NCBI RefSeq assembly: GCF_035920365.1
Contig: NZ_CP109150.1
Coordinates: 5,642,001-5,706,000 of the forward strand
From: Micromonospora sp. NBC_01740
GTDB lineage: Bacteria; Actinomycetota; Actinomycetes; Mycobacteriales; Micromonosporaceae
DNA length: 64,000 nucleotides
Direction: 5' to 3'
Part shown: positions 1 through 10,602 of the stretch, one piece after another
How the letters are laid out: the number at the start of each line of letters is the position of its first letter
How positions within the stretch are numbered: position 1 is the first letter of the stretch
Position numbers and translations under genes: made by a program
The notes under the pieces: model-generated
Database searches by the model: none
Told to the model about the DNA's origin: nothing
The model's input: only the letters and a program-made list of their open reading frames with translations

Positions 1-175
1 CCCCGGGGCGCAGTCCGGCGGCGCCGAGGCGGGCCTGCGCGCCGGTCACCAGCCGCCGCAGGGTGCCCCGGTCGACCGGTTCGGGAAGTCGGAGACAAAT
101 GTCGGTCGAACGGCCTTCGAGCAGGATTTCGTCAACCCAGAGCGGGTCTGTCGCCGCAGGATTTCCCGTCGCCAC
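1..175 (-). CDS. AMP-dependent acyl-CoA/ACP ligase, N-terminus only
   Basis: Only the first 58 codons are present; the rest lies left of the window. The GTG at 175-173 is the likely start because an in-frame TGA lies three codons upstream. The visible protein contains CLRLPEPVDRGTLRRLV and ends ARLGAAGLRPG, which is how many actinobacterial AMP-forming ligases begin, just before the first substrate-domain strand. Such enzymes adenylate a carboxylic acid and pass it to CoA or a carrier protein. In type II PKS clusters they are proposed to act on starter or tailoring acids. It points the same way as the PKS operon but is separated from it by about 650 bp, so it probably has its own promoter. 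The family call rests on the N-terminus alone. Confidence 0.55.
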   Translation of the reverse strand, partial: MATGNPAATDPLWVDEILLEGRSTDICLRLPEPVDRGTLRRLVTGAQARLGAAGLRPG

Positions 176-272
176 TACCGTTCACCGCCCAGCCTCAATA
201 AGGGCGGAACCGCCCATAAGGTGTGCCTGTCGGGGTGCTGCGGGGAACCTTACGACGCCGTCCGGATGCATA

Positions 273-293
273 GCTAGATGCAAATGGCTAGAT
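273..293 (-). promoter_or_regulatory. A+T-rich direct repeat, possible operator for the ligase gene
   Basis: GCTAGAT occurs at 273-279 and again at 287-293, a 14-bp period, inside the only A+T-rich patch of this intergenic region and about 100 bp upstream of the ligase start. This would suit a regulator site, but no particular regulator family is indicated. Confidence 0.25.
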
Positions 294-582
294 CAGAAAG
301 GGCGGCCGGCCGGATTGCCCACGACCGGTTCGGCGGGCAGGATCGGGCGTGTACGTCGACTGAGGGTATCCGCCGGATGACCCGTCGTATTTACGGCGCG
401 GCACGCCCACCGGACGGCCGATGGTGGTCTTCAGACGCGCCGGTACGGCCACACGAGCGGGCCGGCACGGAACGGCCGCACGGGCCGGAGTGGGACGGCC
501 GACGGGCTGGGGCGGACGGTGCGGCTGCGCGGGCGGTGGGCGGATCGCACGTCCACGGGGCGACACGCCCGCGTGCCACCGC

Positions 583-641
583 ACGAGTGGAACACCAGGG
601 GTGTCACCGGCTGTCGGTGACACCCCTGGTGTTCCACTCGT
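583..641. terminator. 27-bp perfect hairpin, GTGGAACACCA family
   Basis: Arms 583-609 and 615-641 are perfectly complementary with a five-base loop (610-614). It lies about 190 bp past the stop of the last PKS-operon gene, so it may end that transcript. There is no T-tract on either side. The arm core GTGGAACACCA recurs in the hairpin at 58223-58273, so it may also be a dispersed genomic repeat. Confidence 0.6.
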
Positions 642-830
642 CCCGTGCGGCCAGCAGGTGAACAGCCCACCGCGTCGCTGCCCCTCACTGGCGGGCGAGA
701 CAGCCAGCGAAGGGGCAGTGCAGCCGAGAGACGGTGCGACGGGACCGCGGGCCAGCCCGGATGGCGGGGACAGTCGGGAGGGTAGGACAGCCGAGGCGGT
801 GTGGCGCGGGGCTCGCGCCGGAGACGGGGC

Positions 831-1220
831 TCAGGTGCGGGACGTGGCGGAGGTCTGGGCGTGGATGAGGAAGCGCAGCGACCGGGCGTCGGTGAAGCAC
901 TGCCGCATCGGCCGGACCAGGTCCCGGTGCTCCGGGCTGCGTTCCCACGCCTCGAAGTCGGCCAGGCTCGCCCACTCGCTGGTGATCAGCCACTGCTCCG
1001 GGTCGGCCGACGACCGGCAGACCTGGTCGACGAGGTGGCCGGCAACGCCCCCGGCCACCAGGTGCCGGACCTCCTCGTACGCGGCCAGGAACGCCTCCGT
1101 ACGCTCCTGCGGTACCCGTACCAGGAACACCACCCGAGCCCGCTGCCCGTTCGCGTCGGCTGTCCGCTGCGCCCCGACCCGGGACCCGACGGGCGTCGTA
1201 CCGGTGACCTGCTCGCTCAC
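831..1220 (-). CDS. ABM-fold antibiotic biosynthesis monooxygenase
   Basis: 129 residues. After a polar N-terminal stretch of about 25 residues, one dimeric alpha/beta barrel domain follows (VVFLVRVPQERTEAF, then WLITSEWASLADFEAWE). This is the antibiotic-biosynthesis-monooxygenase fold of cofactor-free anthrone oxygenases such as TcmH and ActVA-Orf6; spore-pigment clusters carry related proteins. Such enzymes oxidise an anthrone-type ring to a quinone with O2. The family contains non-oxygenases and has no strict catalytic signature, so the reaction is inferred from context. It is the last gene of the operon: its ATG overlaps the chain-length-factor stop by four bases (ATGA), implying coupled translation. 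Confidence 0.75.
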   Translation of the reverse strand: MSEQVTGTTPVGSRVGAQRTADANGQRARVVFLVRVPQERTEAFLAAYEEVRHLVAGGVAGHLVDQVCRSSADPEQWLITSEWASLADFEAWERSPEHRDLVRPMRQCFTDARSLRFLIHAQTSATSRT

Positions 1221-2464
1221 GGCGTCACTCCTCTCTGCGGCGCGGCCCCACGCAGGACCAGCGCGCTGTTGAAACCGTCGAAGCCGCGGGCGCAGACCAG
1301 CGCCAGGCGGCTGCGCGGTCGCCGGTGCTCCCGCAGGAAGTCCAGCTCACAGCCCTCGGCCACCTCGTCGGGCCCGGCGGAGGCCGGCAGCGTATCGTGG
1401 CCGAACGCGAGCAGCGCGGTGGCCACGTCCAGTGCCGAGCCGCCCTGGTGCGCGCGGCCGGTCAGCGGCTTCTGGGTGCTGACCGGGGGCGGCCGGTCGC
1501 CGAAGACGGCGCGTAGCGCCACGGCCTCGCTGCGGTCGTAGCGGGGGACGCCGAGCGCGTCGGGCAGCACCACGTCGACCGTCTCCGCCCCGACGCCGGC
1601 ACGGTCCAGGGCCAGCCGCATGGCGCGGGCGTACTGCCCGGGGTCGCCGGCGGTGTCCGGTCCGGTGTGGACGGCGTCGTGGGTGGTGCCCCAGCCGGTC
1701 ACCTCGCCGTACACGCGGGCGCCCCGGGACAGCGCGTGGCCCAACTCCTCGACCACGAACACCGCGCCGCCCTCGGCGGGCAGGTAGCCGCTGGCGGCGG
1801 CGTCGAACGGCCGGTAGGCCCGCTCCGGGTCGGCCACGTCGCTGAGCAGGCCGGAACGCAGCTGGCAGGCCAGGGCGTACGGGCTCAGCGGGCACTCGGT
1901 CGCCCCGGCGATCACCACCGGCGTGCCCCGGCGGACGGCCCGCGCGGCGTGCGCCAGGCTGTCCAGCCCGCCGGCGCTCTCGGCGACCAGCACCCCGCAC
2001 GGCCCCTTGAACTGGTGGTGGATGGAGAGCTGTCCGACGCTGGCCGCGTAGAACCAGGCGATCGACTGGTACGCCCCGACGGTGCGCGACGGCCCGCCCC
2101 AGAGCCGTTGCAGCTCCCGCTGCCCGAACAGGTTCCCGCCCGACGAACTGGCCAGCGTCACGGCATAGCCGTACGGGTCGGGGGCCCGCTCGGGCAGGCC
2201 GGCGTCGGCCAGTGCCAGCCCGGTGGCGGCGAAGCCGAGGTGCGTCCACCGGTCCGTCTGCACCAGCCGGCGGTTGTCGGCGTACGCGGCGGCGTCGAAG
2301 CCGGGCACCTCCCCGCCGTGGCGGGTGGGATAGCCGGCGGGATCGAAGAGGGTGATCGGCCCGGTGCGGCGGGTGCCGGCGAGCACGGTACGCCAGTGCG
2401 CGTCCACGCCGATCCCGCTGGGCGCGACGACGCCGATGCCGGTCACCACGGCCCGCGCGGTCAC
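1217..2464 (-). CDS. Type II PKS chain-length factor (KS-beta)
   Basis: 415 residues, normal length for the family. It pairs with KS-alpha to form the condensing heterodimer and helps set the number of malonyl extensions. The thiolase fold starts at once ([13 protein letters not shown]). The region matching the KS active site reads [15 protein letters not shown] at about residues 155-168: the KS cysteine is absent, as expected, but the usual chain-length-factor glutamine (EQAGGLD) is serine 163, encoded by AGC. The GTG at 2464 overlaps the KS-alpha stop (GTGA), so the pair should be made in equal amounts. The same reading frame stays open upstream into KS-alpha, but that stretch is not coding. 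Substrate length cannot be predicted by eye. Confidence 0.93.
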   Translation of the reverse strand: MTARAVVTGIGVVAPSGIGVDAHWRTVLAGTRRTGPITLFDPAGYPTRHGGEVPGFDAAAYADNRRLVQTDRWTHLGFAATGLALADAGLPERAPDPYGYAVTLASSSGGNLFGQRELQRLWGGPSRTVGAYQSIAWFYAASVGQLSIHHQFKGPCGVLVAESAGGLDSLAHAARAVRRGTPVVIAGATECPLSPYALACQLRSGLLSDVADPERAYRPFDAAASGYLPAEGGAVFVVEELGHALSRGARVYGEVTGWGTTHDAVHTGPDTAGDPGQYARAMRLALDRAGVGAETVDVVLPDALGVPRYDRSEAVALRAVFGDRPPPVSTQKPLTGRAHQGGSALDVATALLAFGHDTLPASAGPDEVAEGCELDFLREHRRPRSRLALVCARGFDGFNSALVLRGAAPQRGVTP

Positions 2465-3735
2465 GGCAGCACCCGCCCGGGCAGCCGGCGGAACACCATC
2501 GCCGACTGGAAGCCGCCGAACCCGCTGCCCACCGAGAGCGCCACGTCGACCGGCAGCTCCCGCGCCTCGTTCGGGACGTAGTCCAGGTCGCACTCCGGGT
2601 CGCGGGTGCTCCAGTTGGCCGTCGGCGGCACCACGCCGTACTCCACGGCCAGCGCGCACGCGGCCATCTCGATCGAGCCGATCGCGCCGAGCGAGTGCCC
2701 GACCATCGACTTGATCGAGCTGATCGGCACCCCGTACGCGGCCTGACCCAGCGCCCGCTTGAACGCGGCGGTCTCGTGCCGGTCGTTCTGCCGGGTGCCC
2801 GAGCCGTGGGCGCTGATGTAGGAGACCTGCTCGGGGGCGATGCGGCCCTGCTTCAGCGCGGCCGAGATGGCCAGGCCCATCTCCAGCCCGTCGGGCCGCA
2901 GCCCCGTCATGTGGTAGCCGTTGCTGCGGCTGGCGTAGCCGGCCACCTCGCAGTAGACGTGCGCGCCGCGGCGCGCGGCGTGTCCGGCCTCCTCCAGCAC
3001 CAGCACCGCCGCCCCCTCGGCGAGGACGAAGCCGTGCCGGTCGGCGTCGAACGGGCGGGAGGCGTGCGCCGGGTCGTCGTTGTCCGGGCTGGTCGCCTTG
3101 ATCGCGTCGAACGAGGCGACGGTGACCGGGGAGATCGGCGAGTCGGCGGCCCCGGCCAGCACGACGTCGGCCTCGCCGTCGGCGATGAGCTGGTGGGCGT
3201 ACCCGATCGCGTCGATGCCGGAGGTGCAGCCGGTGGAGACCACCTGCGCGGGGCCGTGCAGCCCGTGCCGGCACGCCACGTCCGCGGCGAGGCTGCTGGG
3301 CACGAGCGCCTGATAGAGGTACGGGCCGCCGCGCCCGGCGTCGACCAGCCACCGGCGGCCGGTGTCGCTGACCGTGACGTACTCCTGCTCCAGGGCGGTG
3401 GTGCCGCCGACGGCGGTGCCGAGCACCACGCCGGTGCGGTCCCGCTCGGCGTCGGTGAGCTCCAGGCCGGCGTCGGCGAGGGCTTCGGCGGCGCAGGCGA
3501 GGGCGAACTGCACGTACCGGTCGGCGCGCCGCAGCTCTTCTGCGGTGAGGCCAGCGGCGACGGGGTCGAAGTCGCACTCGGCGGCGATCTGGGAGCGGAA
3601 GGCCGACGGGTCGAAGAAGGTGATCCGTCGGGTCGCCGTACGCCCCTCGGTGATGGTCTTCCAGAACCGGTCCCGGCTGGCGCCGCCGGGGGCGACCACC
3701 CCGACGCCGGTCACCACCGTACGGCGCCCGCTCAC
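2461..3735 (-). CDS. Type II PKS ketosynthase (KS-alpha)
   Basis: 424 residues. It catalyses decarboxylative Claisen condensation of malonyl units on the acyl carrier protein. All catalytic residues are visible: Cys170 in [10 protein letters not shown], His310 in [14 protein letters not shown], Lys342 and His347 in [10 protein letters not shown]. It should work as a dimer with the chain-length factor encoded by the next gene, which it overlaps by four bases. The GTG at 3735 is the start: it follows AGAGG at good spacing, and both lie inside the first unit of a 59-bp tandem repeat that now separates this gene from the cupin gene. Sequence style resembles spore-pigment and pentangular-polyphenol ketosynthases; that is an impression, not an alignment. 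Confidence 0.95.
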   Translation of the reverse strand: MSGRRTVVTGVGVVAPGGASRDRFWKTITEGRTATRRITFFDPSAFRSQIAAECDFDPVAAGLTAEELRRADRYVQFALACAAEALADAGLELTDAERDRTGVVLGTAVGGTTALEQEYVTVSDTGRRWLVDAGRGGPYLYQALVPSSLAADVACRHGLHGPAQVVSTGCTSGIDAIGYAHQLIADGEADVVLAGAADSPISPVTVASFDAIKATSPDNDDPAHASRPFDADRHGFVLAEGAAVLVLEEAGHAARRGAHVYCEVAGYASRSNGYHMTGLRPDGLEMGLAISAALKQGRIAPEQVSYISAHGSGTRQNDRHETAAFKRALGQAAYGVPISSIKSMVGHSLGAIGSIEMAACALAVEYGVVPPTANWSTRDPECDLDYVPNEARELPVDVALSVGSGFGGFQSAMVFRRLPGRVLP

Positions 3736-3908
3736 GGCGCCACCTCTGTTCGCGACTGCGGGGCTCGCAACCCCGGCTCACTCCTCACGCTCACGGCGCC
3801 ACCTCTGTTCGCGACTGCGGGGCTCGCAACCCCGGCTCACTCCTCACGCTCACGGCGCCACCTCTGTTCGCGACTGCGGGGCTCGCAACCCCGGCTCACT
3901 CCTCACGC

Positions 3909-3913
<5 letters not shown>
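3731..3913 (-). repeat. Three-copy 59-bp tandem repeat at the cupin/KS-alpha junction
   Basis: Three identical 59-bp units occupy 3731-3789, 3790-3848 and 3849-3907, followed by six bases of a fourth (3908-3913). Read on the minus strand each unit starts GTGAGCGTGAGG, contains a short hairpin with CGGGG and CCCCG arms, and ends AGAGGTGGCGCC, so each carries a ribosome-binding-site-like sequence just before the next GTGAGC. The KS-alpha start GTGAGC is the first six bases of a unit, and the cupin stop TGA lies in the copy at the other end. Deleting the 177 bp would restore a normal GTGA overlap between the two genes. Confidence 0.95.
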
Positions 3914-6420
<2,507 letters not shown>

Positions 6421-7203
6421 TCACGCCGGGTCCAGCGCGACCAGCGGCTGGTCGTACTCGACCGGCTGGCCGTCGGCGGCGAGGACCTCGACGACCCGGC
6501 CACCTCGGTCGGCGGTCACCTCGTTCATCAGCTTCATCGCCTCGACGATGCCGATGACCTGCCCGGGACGGACCAGGTCGCCGACGGCGACGAAGGGCGC
6601 GGCGCCCGGCTCCGGCGCGCGGTAGAACGTGCCGACGATGGGCGACCGCACGGCGTACCCCTGCGGTGGCGCGGCGGCCGGCGGGGATGCCGGGCTCGCC
6701 GTGGCGGCGGCGGGGGCGGTCCCGGCCGGGACGGCGTGCCACTCCACCTCCAGCACCGTGTCGCCGCCGCACAGCCTGATCCGCCGCAGCGGGCCGGGCA
6801 GCTCGGCCACCAGGTGCCGGGCGTGCCGCCGCAGCCCGGCGAGCACTGTGTCCACCCGCTGCCCCGCCTCCGCGCCCGAGGCCGCCTCCACGCCGGAGGC
6901 CCGCGCGACGCCGGGCGACGGATGCGGAGGAGGTGCCGGCACCGGGCCGGCGGCCCGCTCGACGTCGGACGGCCGCGCCGCGTCGGACGACCGCGCCGCG
7001 TCGGACGACCGCGCCGCGTCGGACGACCGCGCCGCGTCGGACGACCGGCCCGCGTCGGGCGTGGGATGCGGGCCGGGCGTGGGGTACGCCTGCGACGTCA
7101 GGTGGGCGTCGGGGGCCGTCCGGGTGCCGGGTGTCGGCACCGTGAAGACCGCTTCCAGGCCGGATGCCGGCGGCACGGCGGCCCGGATCCCGCCGGCGCT
7201 CAC
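6421..7203 (-). CDS. accB: Biotin carboxyl carrier protein with long repetitive N-terminal region
   Basis: 260 residues, far longer than the roughly 160 usual. The C-terminal 80 residues are a biotinyl domain (SPIVGTFYRAPEPGA, then EAMKLMNEV with Lys224 as the biotin site). Before it lies an Ala/Pro-rich swinging arm, and residues about 50-80 are copies of RSSDAA encoded by an 18-bp DNA repeat. It carries carboxybiotin between the biotin carboxylase and the carboxyltransferase. The GTG at 7203 overlaps the carboxyltransferase stop (GTGA). The repeat region is probably a flexible linker; its length may vary between strains. Confidence 0.9.
   Translation of the reverse strand: MSAGGIRAAVPPASGLEAVFTVPTPGTRTAPDAHLTSQAYPTPGPHPTPDAGRSSDAARSSDAARSSDAARSSDAARPSDVERAAGPVPAPPPHPSPGVARASGVEAASGAEAGQRVDTVLAGLRRHARHLVAELPGPLRRIRLCGGDTVLEVEWHAVPAGTAPAAATASPASPPAAAPPQGYAVRSPIVGTFYRAPEPGAAPFVAVGDLVRPGQVIGIVEAMKLMNEVTADRGGRVVEVLAADGQPVEYDQPLVALDPA
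6964..7060. repeat. 18-bp in-frame tandem repeat within the biotin carrier gene
   Basis: GTCGGAC recurs at 6964, 6982, 7000, 7018 and 7036, exactly 18 bp apart, with a degenerate sixth copy at about 7054. As 18 is a multiple of three, the array encodes repeated RSSDAA and can gain or lose copies without frameshift. Confidence 0.9.
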
Positions 7204-8921
7204 CGGGCACCCGCCCGGGCGCCGAGGCGGGCGGCGCCGAAACGCCGGAAGCGCTGCCGCCGGCGGCGGACCAGCGTCGCGGGCGGCACGTCGAGCAGCG
7301 GCAGCAGGTGCGCCAGCACCGCCTCGCGCAGCGCCCGGGCGGCGGCCTGCGGGTCGTGGTGGGCGGCCGGGGCCGGCTCGGGAACGAGGTCATCGACGAT
7401 CCCGAGCCGGCACAGGTCGGGGGCGGTGAGCCGCAGCGCGCGGGCCGCCTGCGGCGCGGCGCCCCGGTCCGGCCAGAGGATCGCCGCGCAGCCCTCCGGG
7501 CTGATCACGGAGTAGACGGCGTGCTGGAGCATGAGCACCGAGTCGGCCACCGCGAGCGCCAGCGCACCACCGCTGCCGCCCTCGCCGGTGATCACGGCGA
7601 CGACGGGGGTGGGCAGCACGGTCAGGGCGAGGATGGTCTCCGCGATGGCCGCCGCCTGGCCCTGTTCCTCGGCCCGCACGCCGGGATCCGCCCCGGGGGT
7701 GTCGACCAGGGTGACCACCGGCAGGCCGAGGCGGGCGGCGAGACGCATCAGCCGCAGCGCCTTGCGGTGCCCCGCCGGGCTGGCCATGCCGAAGTTGCGC
7801 CCGACCAGCTCGGCGGTGGTGTGCCCCTTCTGGTGGCCGATGACCATGACGGGCCGGCCGTCGAGCCGGGCCAGCCCGCCCACCACGGCGGGGCAGTCCG
7901 CGCCGAGCCGGTCGCCGTGCAGCTCGACGAAGCCGTCGAACGCCGTCTCCAGGTAGTCCAGCGTGGTCGGACGACCCGGGTGCCGGGCCAGCCGTACCGT
8001 CTCCCAGGCGTCGCCGCCCGGGCCCGGCGCCGTCGTCGCGGCGGCGCCGCCGGCCGGCCACGCCACGAGCGGCGACGGCTCCTGCCGGGGTACGCCGGGA
8101 CGCGCCGCCGGCCGCCGCCCGGCCCGCGCGGCGGCGAGCAGCGCCACCAGCCGGCCCCGCAGGGCGTGCCGGGGCACCACCATGTCGACCTGGCCGTGCC
8201 GCAGCAGGAAGTCGGCGGTCTGGAAGCCCTCCGGCAGGTCCCGGCCGGTGACCTGCCGGATCACCCGGGGGCCGGCGAAGCCCATCCGCGCGCCGCTCTC
8301 GGCGAGCACCACGTCGGTGTTGGTGGCGAACGAGGCGGCCACGCCCCCGTACGTCGGGTCGGTGAGCACGCTGACGGTGAGCAGGCCGGCCTCCCGCAGC
8401 GCGGCGATCGCCTGGCTGACCGTGGCCATCTGCATCAGCGACAGGGCGCCCTCCTGCATCCGCGCCCCACCGGAGGCGGTGACGAGGACCAGCGGGACCC
8501 CGTCGGTCAGGGCCCGCTCCGCCGCCAGGGTGATCAGCTCCCCCACGACGCAGCCCAGGCTGCCGCCGAGGAACCGGAAGTCCATCACGGCGAGCACGCA
8601 CGGCTGCCGCCCGACGGTGGCGGTGCCGCAGACGACCGCCTCGGCCAGCCCGGTGCCGGCCCGCGCCGCGGTGAGCCGGTGCGGGTACGGCAGCAGGTCG
8701 ACGAAGCCGATCGGGTCGACCTCGGCCGGCCGCTCCGGCAGGGCGGTGAACGACCCCGGGTCGACGAGCTGGAGCAGCCGCTCGGGCGCGTCGACCCGGG
8801 CGTGCGCCCCGCACTCGGGGCAGACGTCGAGGTTGCGCCGCAGCCGCTTGCGGTAGAGCAGGGTGGCGCAGCCACCGCAGCGGGACCAGAGCTGCCCCTC
8901 GCGGGGCGCGGTGGCGGTCAC
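7200..8921 (-). CDS. accDA: Fused acetyl-CoA carboxylase carboxyltransferase (beta-alpha)
   Basis: 573 residues. The N-terminal half is the beta subunit, with four zinc cysteines (CGGC and CPEC at about residues 15-40) and the crotonase-fold core (GGARMQEGALSLMQM). The C-terminal half is the alpha subunit (LDTPGADPGVRAEEQGQ-like text reading VDTPGADPGVRAEEQG, then GEGGSGGALAL). It transfers the carboxyl group from biotin to acetyl-CoA. Fused AccD-AccA genes are known from actinobacterial polyketide clusters. The GTG at 8921 overlaps the upstream cyclase stop (GTGA); in-frame codons further upstream run antisense over no known domain and were rejected. It overlaps the biotin carrier gene at the other end. 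Confidence 0.92.
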   Translation of the reverse strand: MTATAPREGQLWSRCGGCATLLYRKRLRRNLDVCPECGAHARVDAPERLLQLVDPGSFTALPERPAEVDPIGFVDLLPYPHRLTAARAGTGLAEAVVCGTATVGRQPCVLAVMDFRFLGGSLGCVVGELITLAAERALTDGVPLVLVTASGGARMQEGALSLMQMATVSQAIAALREAGLLTVSVLTDPTYGGVAASFATNTDVVLAESGARMGFAGPRVIRQVTGRDLPEGFQTADFLLRHGQVDMVVPRHALRGRLVALLAAARAGRRPAARPGVPRQEPSPLVAWPAGGAAATTAPGPGGDAWETVRLARHPGRPTTLDYLETAFDGFVELHGDRLGADCPAVVGGLARLDGRPVMVIGHQKGHTTAELVGRNFGMASPAGHRKALRLMRLAARLGLPVVTLVDTPGADPGVRAEEQGQAAAIAETILALTVLPTPVVAVITGEGGSGGALALAVADSVLMLQHAVYSVISPEGCAAILWPDRGAAPQAARALRLTAPDLCRLGIVDDLVPEPAPAAHHDPQAAARALREAVLAHLLPLLDVPPATLVRRRRQRFRRFGAARLGARAGAR

Positions 8922-9256
8922 GACGACCGCCCGACGGGCGCGGCGTCGAAGCGGTAGAAGCAGCGGGCCATCGCGTCGCGAGGCTCCCGCCACGTCGGCA
9001 GGTACGGCGACACGTACGGCTGCAGCCGGGCGCTCACCCTGGCGAACTCGGGGTGTCCCCGGGCCGCCTCGACCGCTGTCCCGCCCGGCGACTCCGTCTC
9101 CAGCAGGTGCACGTACAGGTCACCGAGTCGGTAGAGCGACCGGTGCCGGACCCCGACCAGGCGCGGCAGTTCGGTCGCGTCGGAGTCGGCGAAGATCTCG
9201 GCGACGCGCGCCTCGGCGCTCGGCACCACCTTCGCGACGATCAGCGAACGGTCCAT
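8918..9256 (-). CDS. TcmI-family polyketide cyclase
   Basis: 112 residues, the normal size for this small ferredoxin-like dimeric family. TcmI-type cyclases close late rings of aromatic polyketides. Family features: DRSLIVAKVVPSAEARVAEIF, DATELPRLVGVRHRSLYRLGDLYVHLLE and PYLPTWREPRDAMARCFYRFD. It is the first gene of the leftward operon. The ATG at 9256 is preceded by AGGGAGG at ideal distance; an ATG-like codon six residues upstream would overlap that site. A clear paralogue (10603-10953) lies in the other operon, so the pathway may use two different late cyclisations or a heteromeric cyclase. Confidence 0.92.
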   Translation of the reverse strand: MDRSLIVAKVVPSAEARVAEIFADSDATELPRLVGVRHRSLYRLGDLYVHLLETESPGGTAVEAARGHPEFARVSARLQPYVSPYLPTWREPRDAMARCFYRFDAAPVGRSS

Positions 9257-9337
9257 GGACGGGCCTCCCTCCACGGCATCGGGCGTCGGTGACGACGGCG
9301 CCTAGCCGGACGACTGGCGACACGATCCGGCCCCGGG

Positions 9338-9355
9338 CGTCACGACGGCGTCACC
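9338..9355 (-). promoter_or_regulatory. Candidate SARP box upstream of the PKS operon
   Basis: On the minus strand GGTGACG-CCGT-CGTGACG gives two heptamers exactly 11 bp apart, the spacing known for SARP activators, which bind on one face of the helix just upstream of a poor -10. Ten bases downstream is GATCGT (9327-9322), a weak -10 candidate. The site is 82 bp from the start of the first operon gene. Confidence 0.55.
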
Positions 9356-9383
9356 AGCGACCGCCGAGCGGCGACGCAGCTTT

Positions 9384-9401
9384 CGTGACGCTGCGTTGAC
9401 G
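9384..9401 (+). promoter_or_regulatory. Candidate SARP box in the divergent region, plus strand
   Basis: CGTGACG-CTGC-GTTGACG gives the same heptamer core at 11-bp spacing, now facing the SARP gene. It partly overlaps an inverted repeat (ACGCAGC 9374-9380, GCTGCGT 9390-9396). It could mediate autoregulation, but it is about 270 bp from the SARP start. Confidence 0.4.
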
Positions 9402-9507
9402 CCAGCTGTGCACCCGCTGTGCGGCACCGATCATCCGGTGTGGACTATCCGCAGTTCGGAAGGGTTCTCGTGGACGCCGACAGGCAAGCGCCATCCTGGA
9501 CAAGACA

Positions 9508-9535
9508 TTGACCGAGAGTGACCACTATTGATAAT
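9508..9535 (+). promoter_or_regulatory. Sigma70-type promoter for the SARP gene
   Basis: TTGACC at 9508-9513 and GATAAT at 9530-9535 are 16 bp apart, in a locally A+T-rich stretch. Both hexamers are close to the main vegetative consensus. The SARP start is 135 bp downstream. Confidence 0.6.
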
Positions 9536-9669
9536 CTTCGTCACGGTCAGCCCGGCGGCCGCGGTGTGCGACGCCGTGCCGCGGCGGAGCGATCCGACAG
9601 TGGGGTCATGGGCAGCCGCGCCGGGGACAGCAGACGAGTCGGGACGAGCGTTCCGCAGGGGGTGCCGCC

Positions 9670-10479
9670 GTGGCCGCTGATCGATCGACGCCGACCACCG
9701 TTTGCCGGGCCGACGCCGAGATCTCCCTGCACCTGCTCGGCGGGTTCCGGCTGCTGCACGGCGACGCCCCGGTCGTGGTGCCGCGCGGCCTGCAACGCGT
9801 CATCGCGCTGATCGGGCTGCGCCCCGGCGCCACCCGCAGCAACCTGGCCGGCCTGCTCTGGCCGGACGCGCCCGAGGACCGTGCGCTGTCGTCCCTGCGG
9901 ACCGCGCTGTGGCGGCTGCGCCAGGACCCCTGCTGCCCGATCACCACCTCCGGTGACACGGTCGCCCTCGCCCCGGCCGTCCGGATCGACGTCGACGCGC
10001 TCGTCGGCACGGCCGCGCGGGTACGCGACGGCGACGATCCCTGCGCCGCCGCCGCGCTCGCCGCCGGCCGCCACGACCTGCTCCCCGGCTGGTACGACGA
10101 CTGGGTGCTGGCCGACCGGGAACGGCTGCGCCAACTGCGCCTGCACATGCTGGAGGAACTGGCCGGCCAGCACCTGTCGGCGGGCCGCCACGGGGCGGCA
10201 CTGGAAGCCGCGTTGGAGGCGATGGCCGCCGAACCCCTGCGCGAGACGCCGCACCGGCTGGTGGTCCGCATCCACCTCGCCGAGGGCAACGCCTTCGAGG
10301 CCGTGCACGCCTTCTACGTCTACCGCGACCTGCTGCTGCGGGAACTGCGGCTGGAGCCCTCGGCGGCGATGACCGCCCTGCTCGACGAGACCCTCGCGCC
10401 GATCCGCGAGGCCACCCGTACCGCCCCGGCCGGGCCCCGCCGGCCGCCGGCCAACCGGATCGCGCCCCGCGCGCGCTGA
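9670..10479 (+). CDS. SARP-family pathway-specific activator
   Basis: 269 residues. An OmpR-like winged helix (ISLHLLGGFRLLHGDAPVVV, then RSNLAGLLWPDAPEDRALSSLRTALWRLR) is followed by a bacterial transcriptional activation domain (DLLPGWYDDWVLADRERLRQLRLHMLEELA), the layout of small SARPs such as ActII-ORF4 and RedD. These bind 11-bp-spaced heptamers and recruit RNA polymerase to antibiotic promoters. It is divergent from the PKS operon and lies just upstream of a second cluster operon, so it is the obvious local activator. The GTG at 9670 follows GCAGGGGG by seven bases. A strong vegetative-type promoter lies upstream. Confidence 0.93.
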   Translation: MAADRSTPTTVCRADAEISLHLLGGFRLLHGDAPVVVPRGLQRVIALIGLRPGATRSNLAGLLWPDAPEDRALSSLRTALWRLRQDPCCPITTSGDTVALAPAVRIDVDALVGTAARVRDGDDPCAAAALAAGRHDLLPGWYDDWVLADRERLRQLRLHMLEELAGQHLSAGRHGAALEAALEAMAAEPLRETPHRLVVRIHLAEGNAFEAVHAFYVYRDLLLRELRLEPSAAMTALLDETLAPIREATRTAPAGPRRPPANRIAPRAR

Positions 10480-10505
10480 GGCGGCGTCACCGGCGCGGCG
10501 GGGCG

Positions 10506-10523
10506 AGTGACGGACAGGTGACA
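10506..10523 (+). promoter_or_regulatory. Candidate SARP box upstream of the cyclase/oxygenase operon
   Basis: AGTGACG-GACA-GGTGACA: two heptamers 11 bp apart, sharing the GTGAC core of the box at 9338-9355. Ten bases downstream lies CACGGT (10534-10539). The box ends 80 bp before the next start codon, almost the same distance as in the leftward operon. Confidence 0.5.
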
Positions 10524-10602
10524 GTCGCCGGGGCACGGTGGGCCGCACAACAGTCCGTGGTCTGCGACATGGTCGCGGAGCGCCACCGGCGAGAGGGGTC
10601 CC

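Larger units (their letters stand above)
176..830. other. Intergenic region between acyl ligase and PKS operon
   Basis: No coding frame here looks real; the open frames are GC-rich shadows. It holds a long perfect hairpin (583-641) and an unusually A+T-rich patch at 262-300 that is the most promoter-like stretch. It separates the 3' end of the PKS operon from the next leftward gene. Confidence 0.6.

Noticed and set aside
288..688. Several overlapping open frames of 60-130 residues on both strands
   Set aside because: Low-complexity Arg/Pro/Ala translations typical of GC-rich DNA, interrupted by the 27-bp hairpin, with no ribosome-binding site.
2465..3781. N-terminal extension of the chain-length factor
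   Set aside because: This part is KS-alpha in another frame; the chain-length factor has a normal GTG start at 2464.
8922..8993. Longer start for the carboxyltransferase
   Set aside because: The added residues overlap the cyclase gene and are not conserved-looking; the GTGA overlap at 8921 fits the operon pattern.
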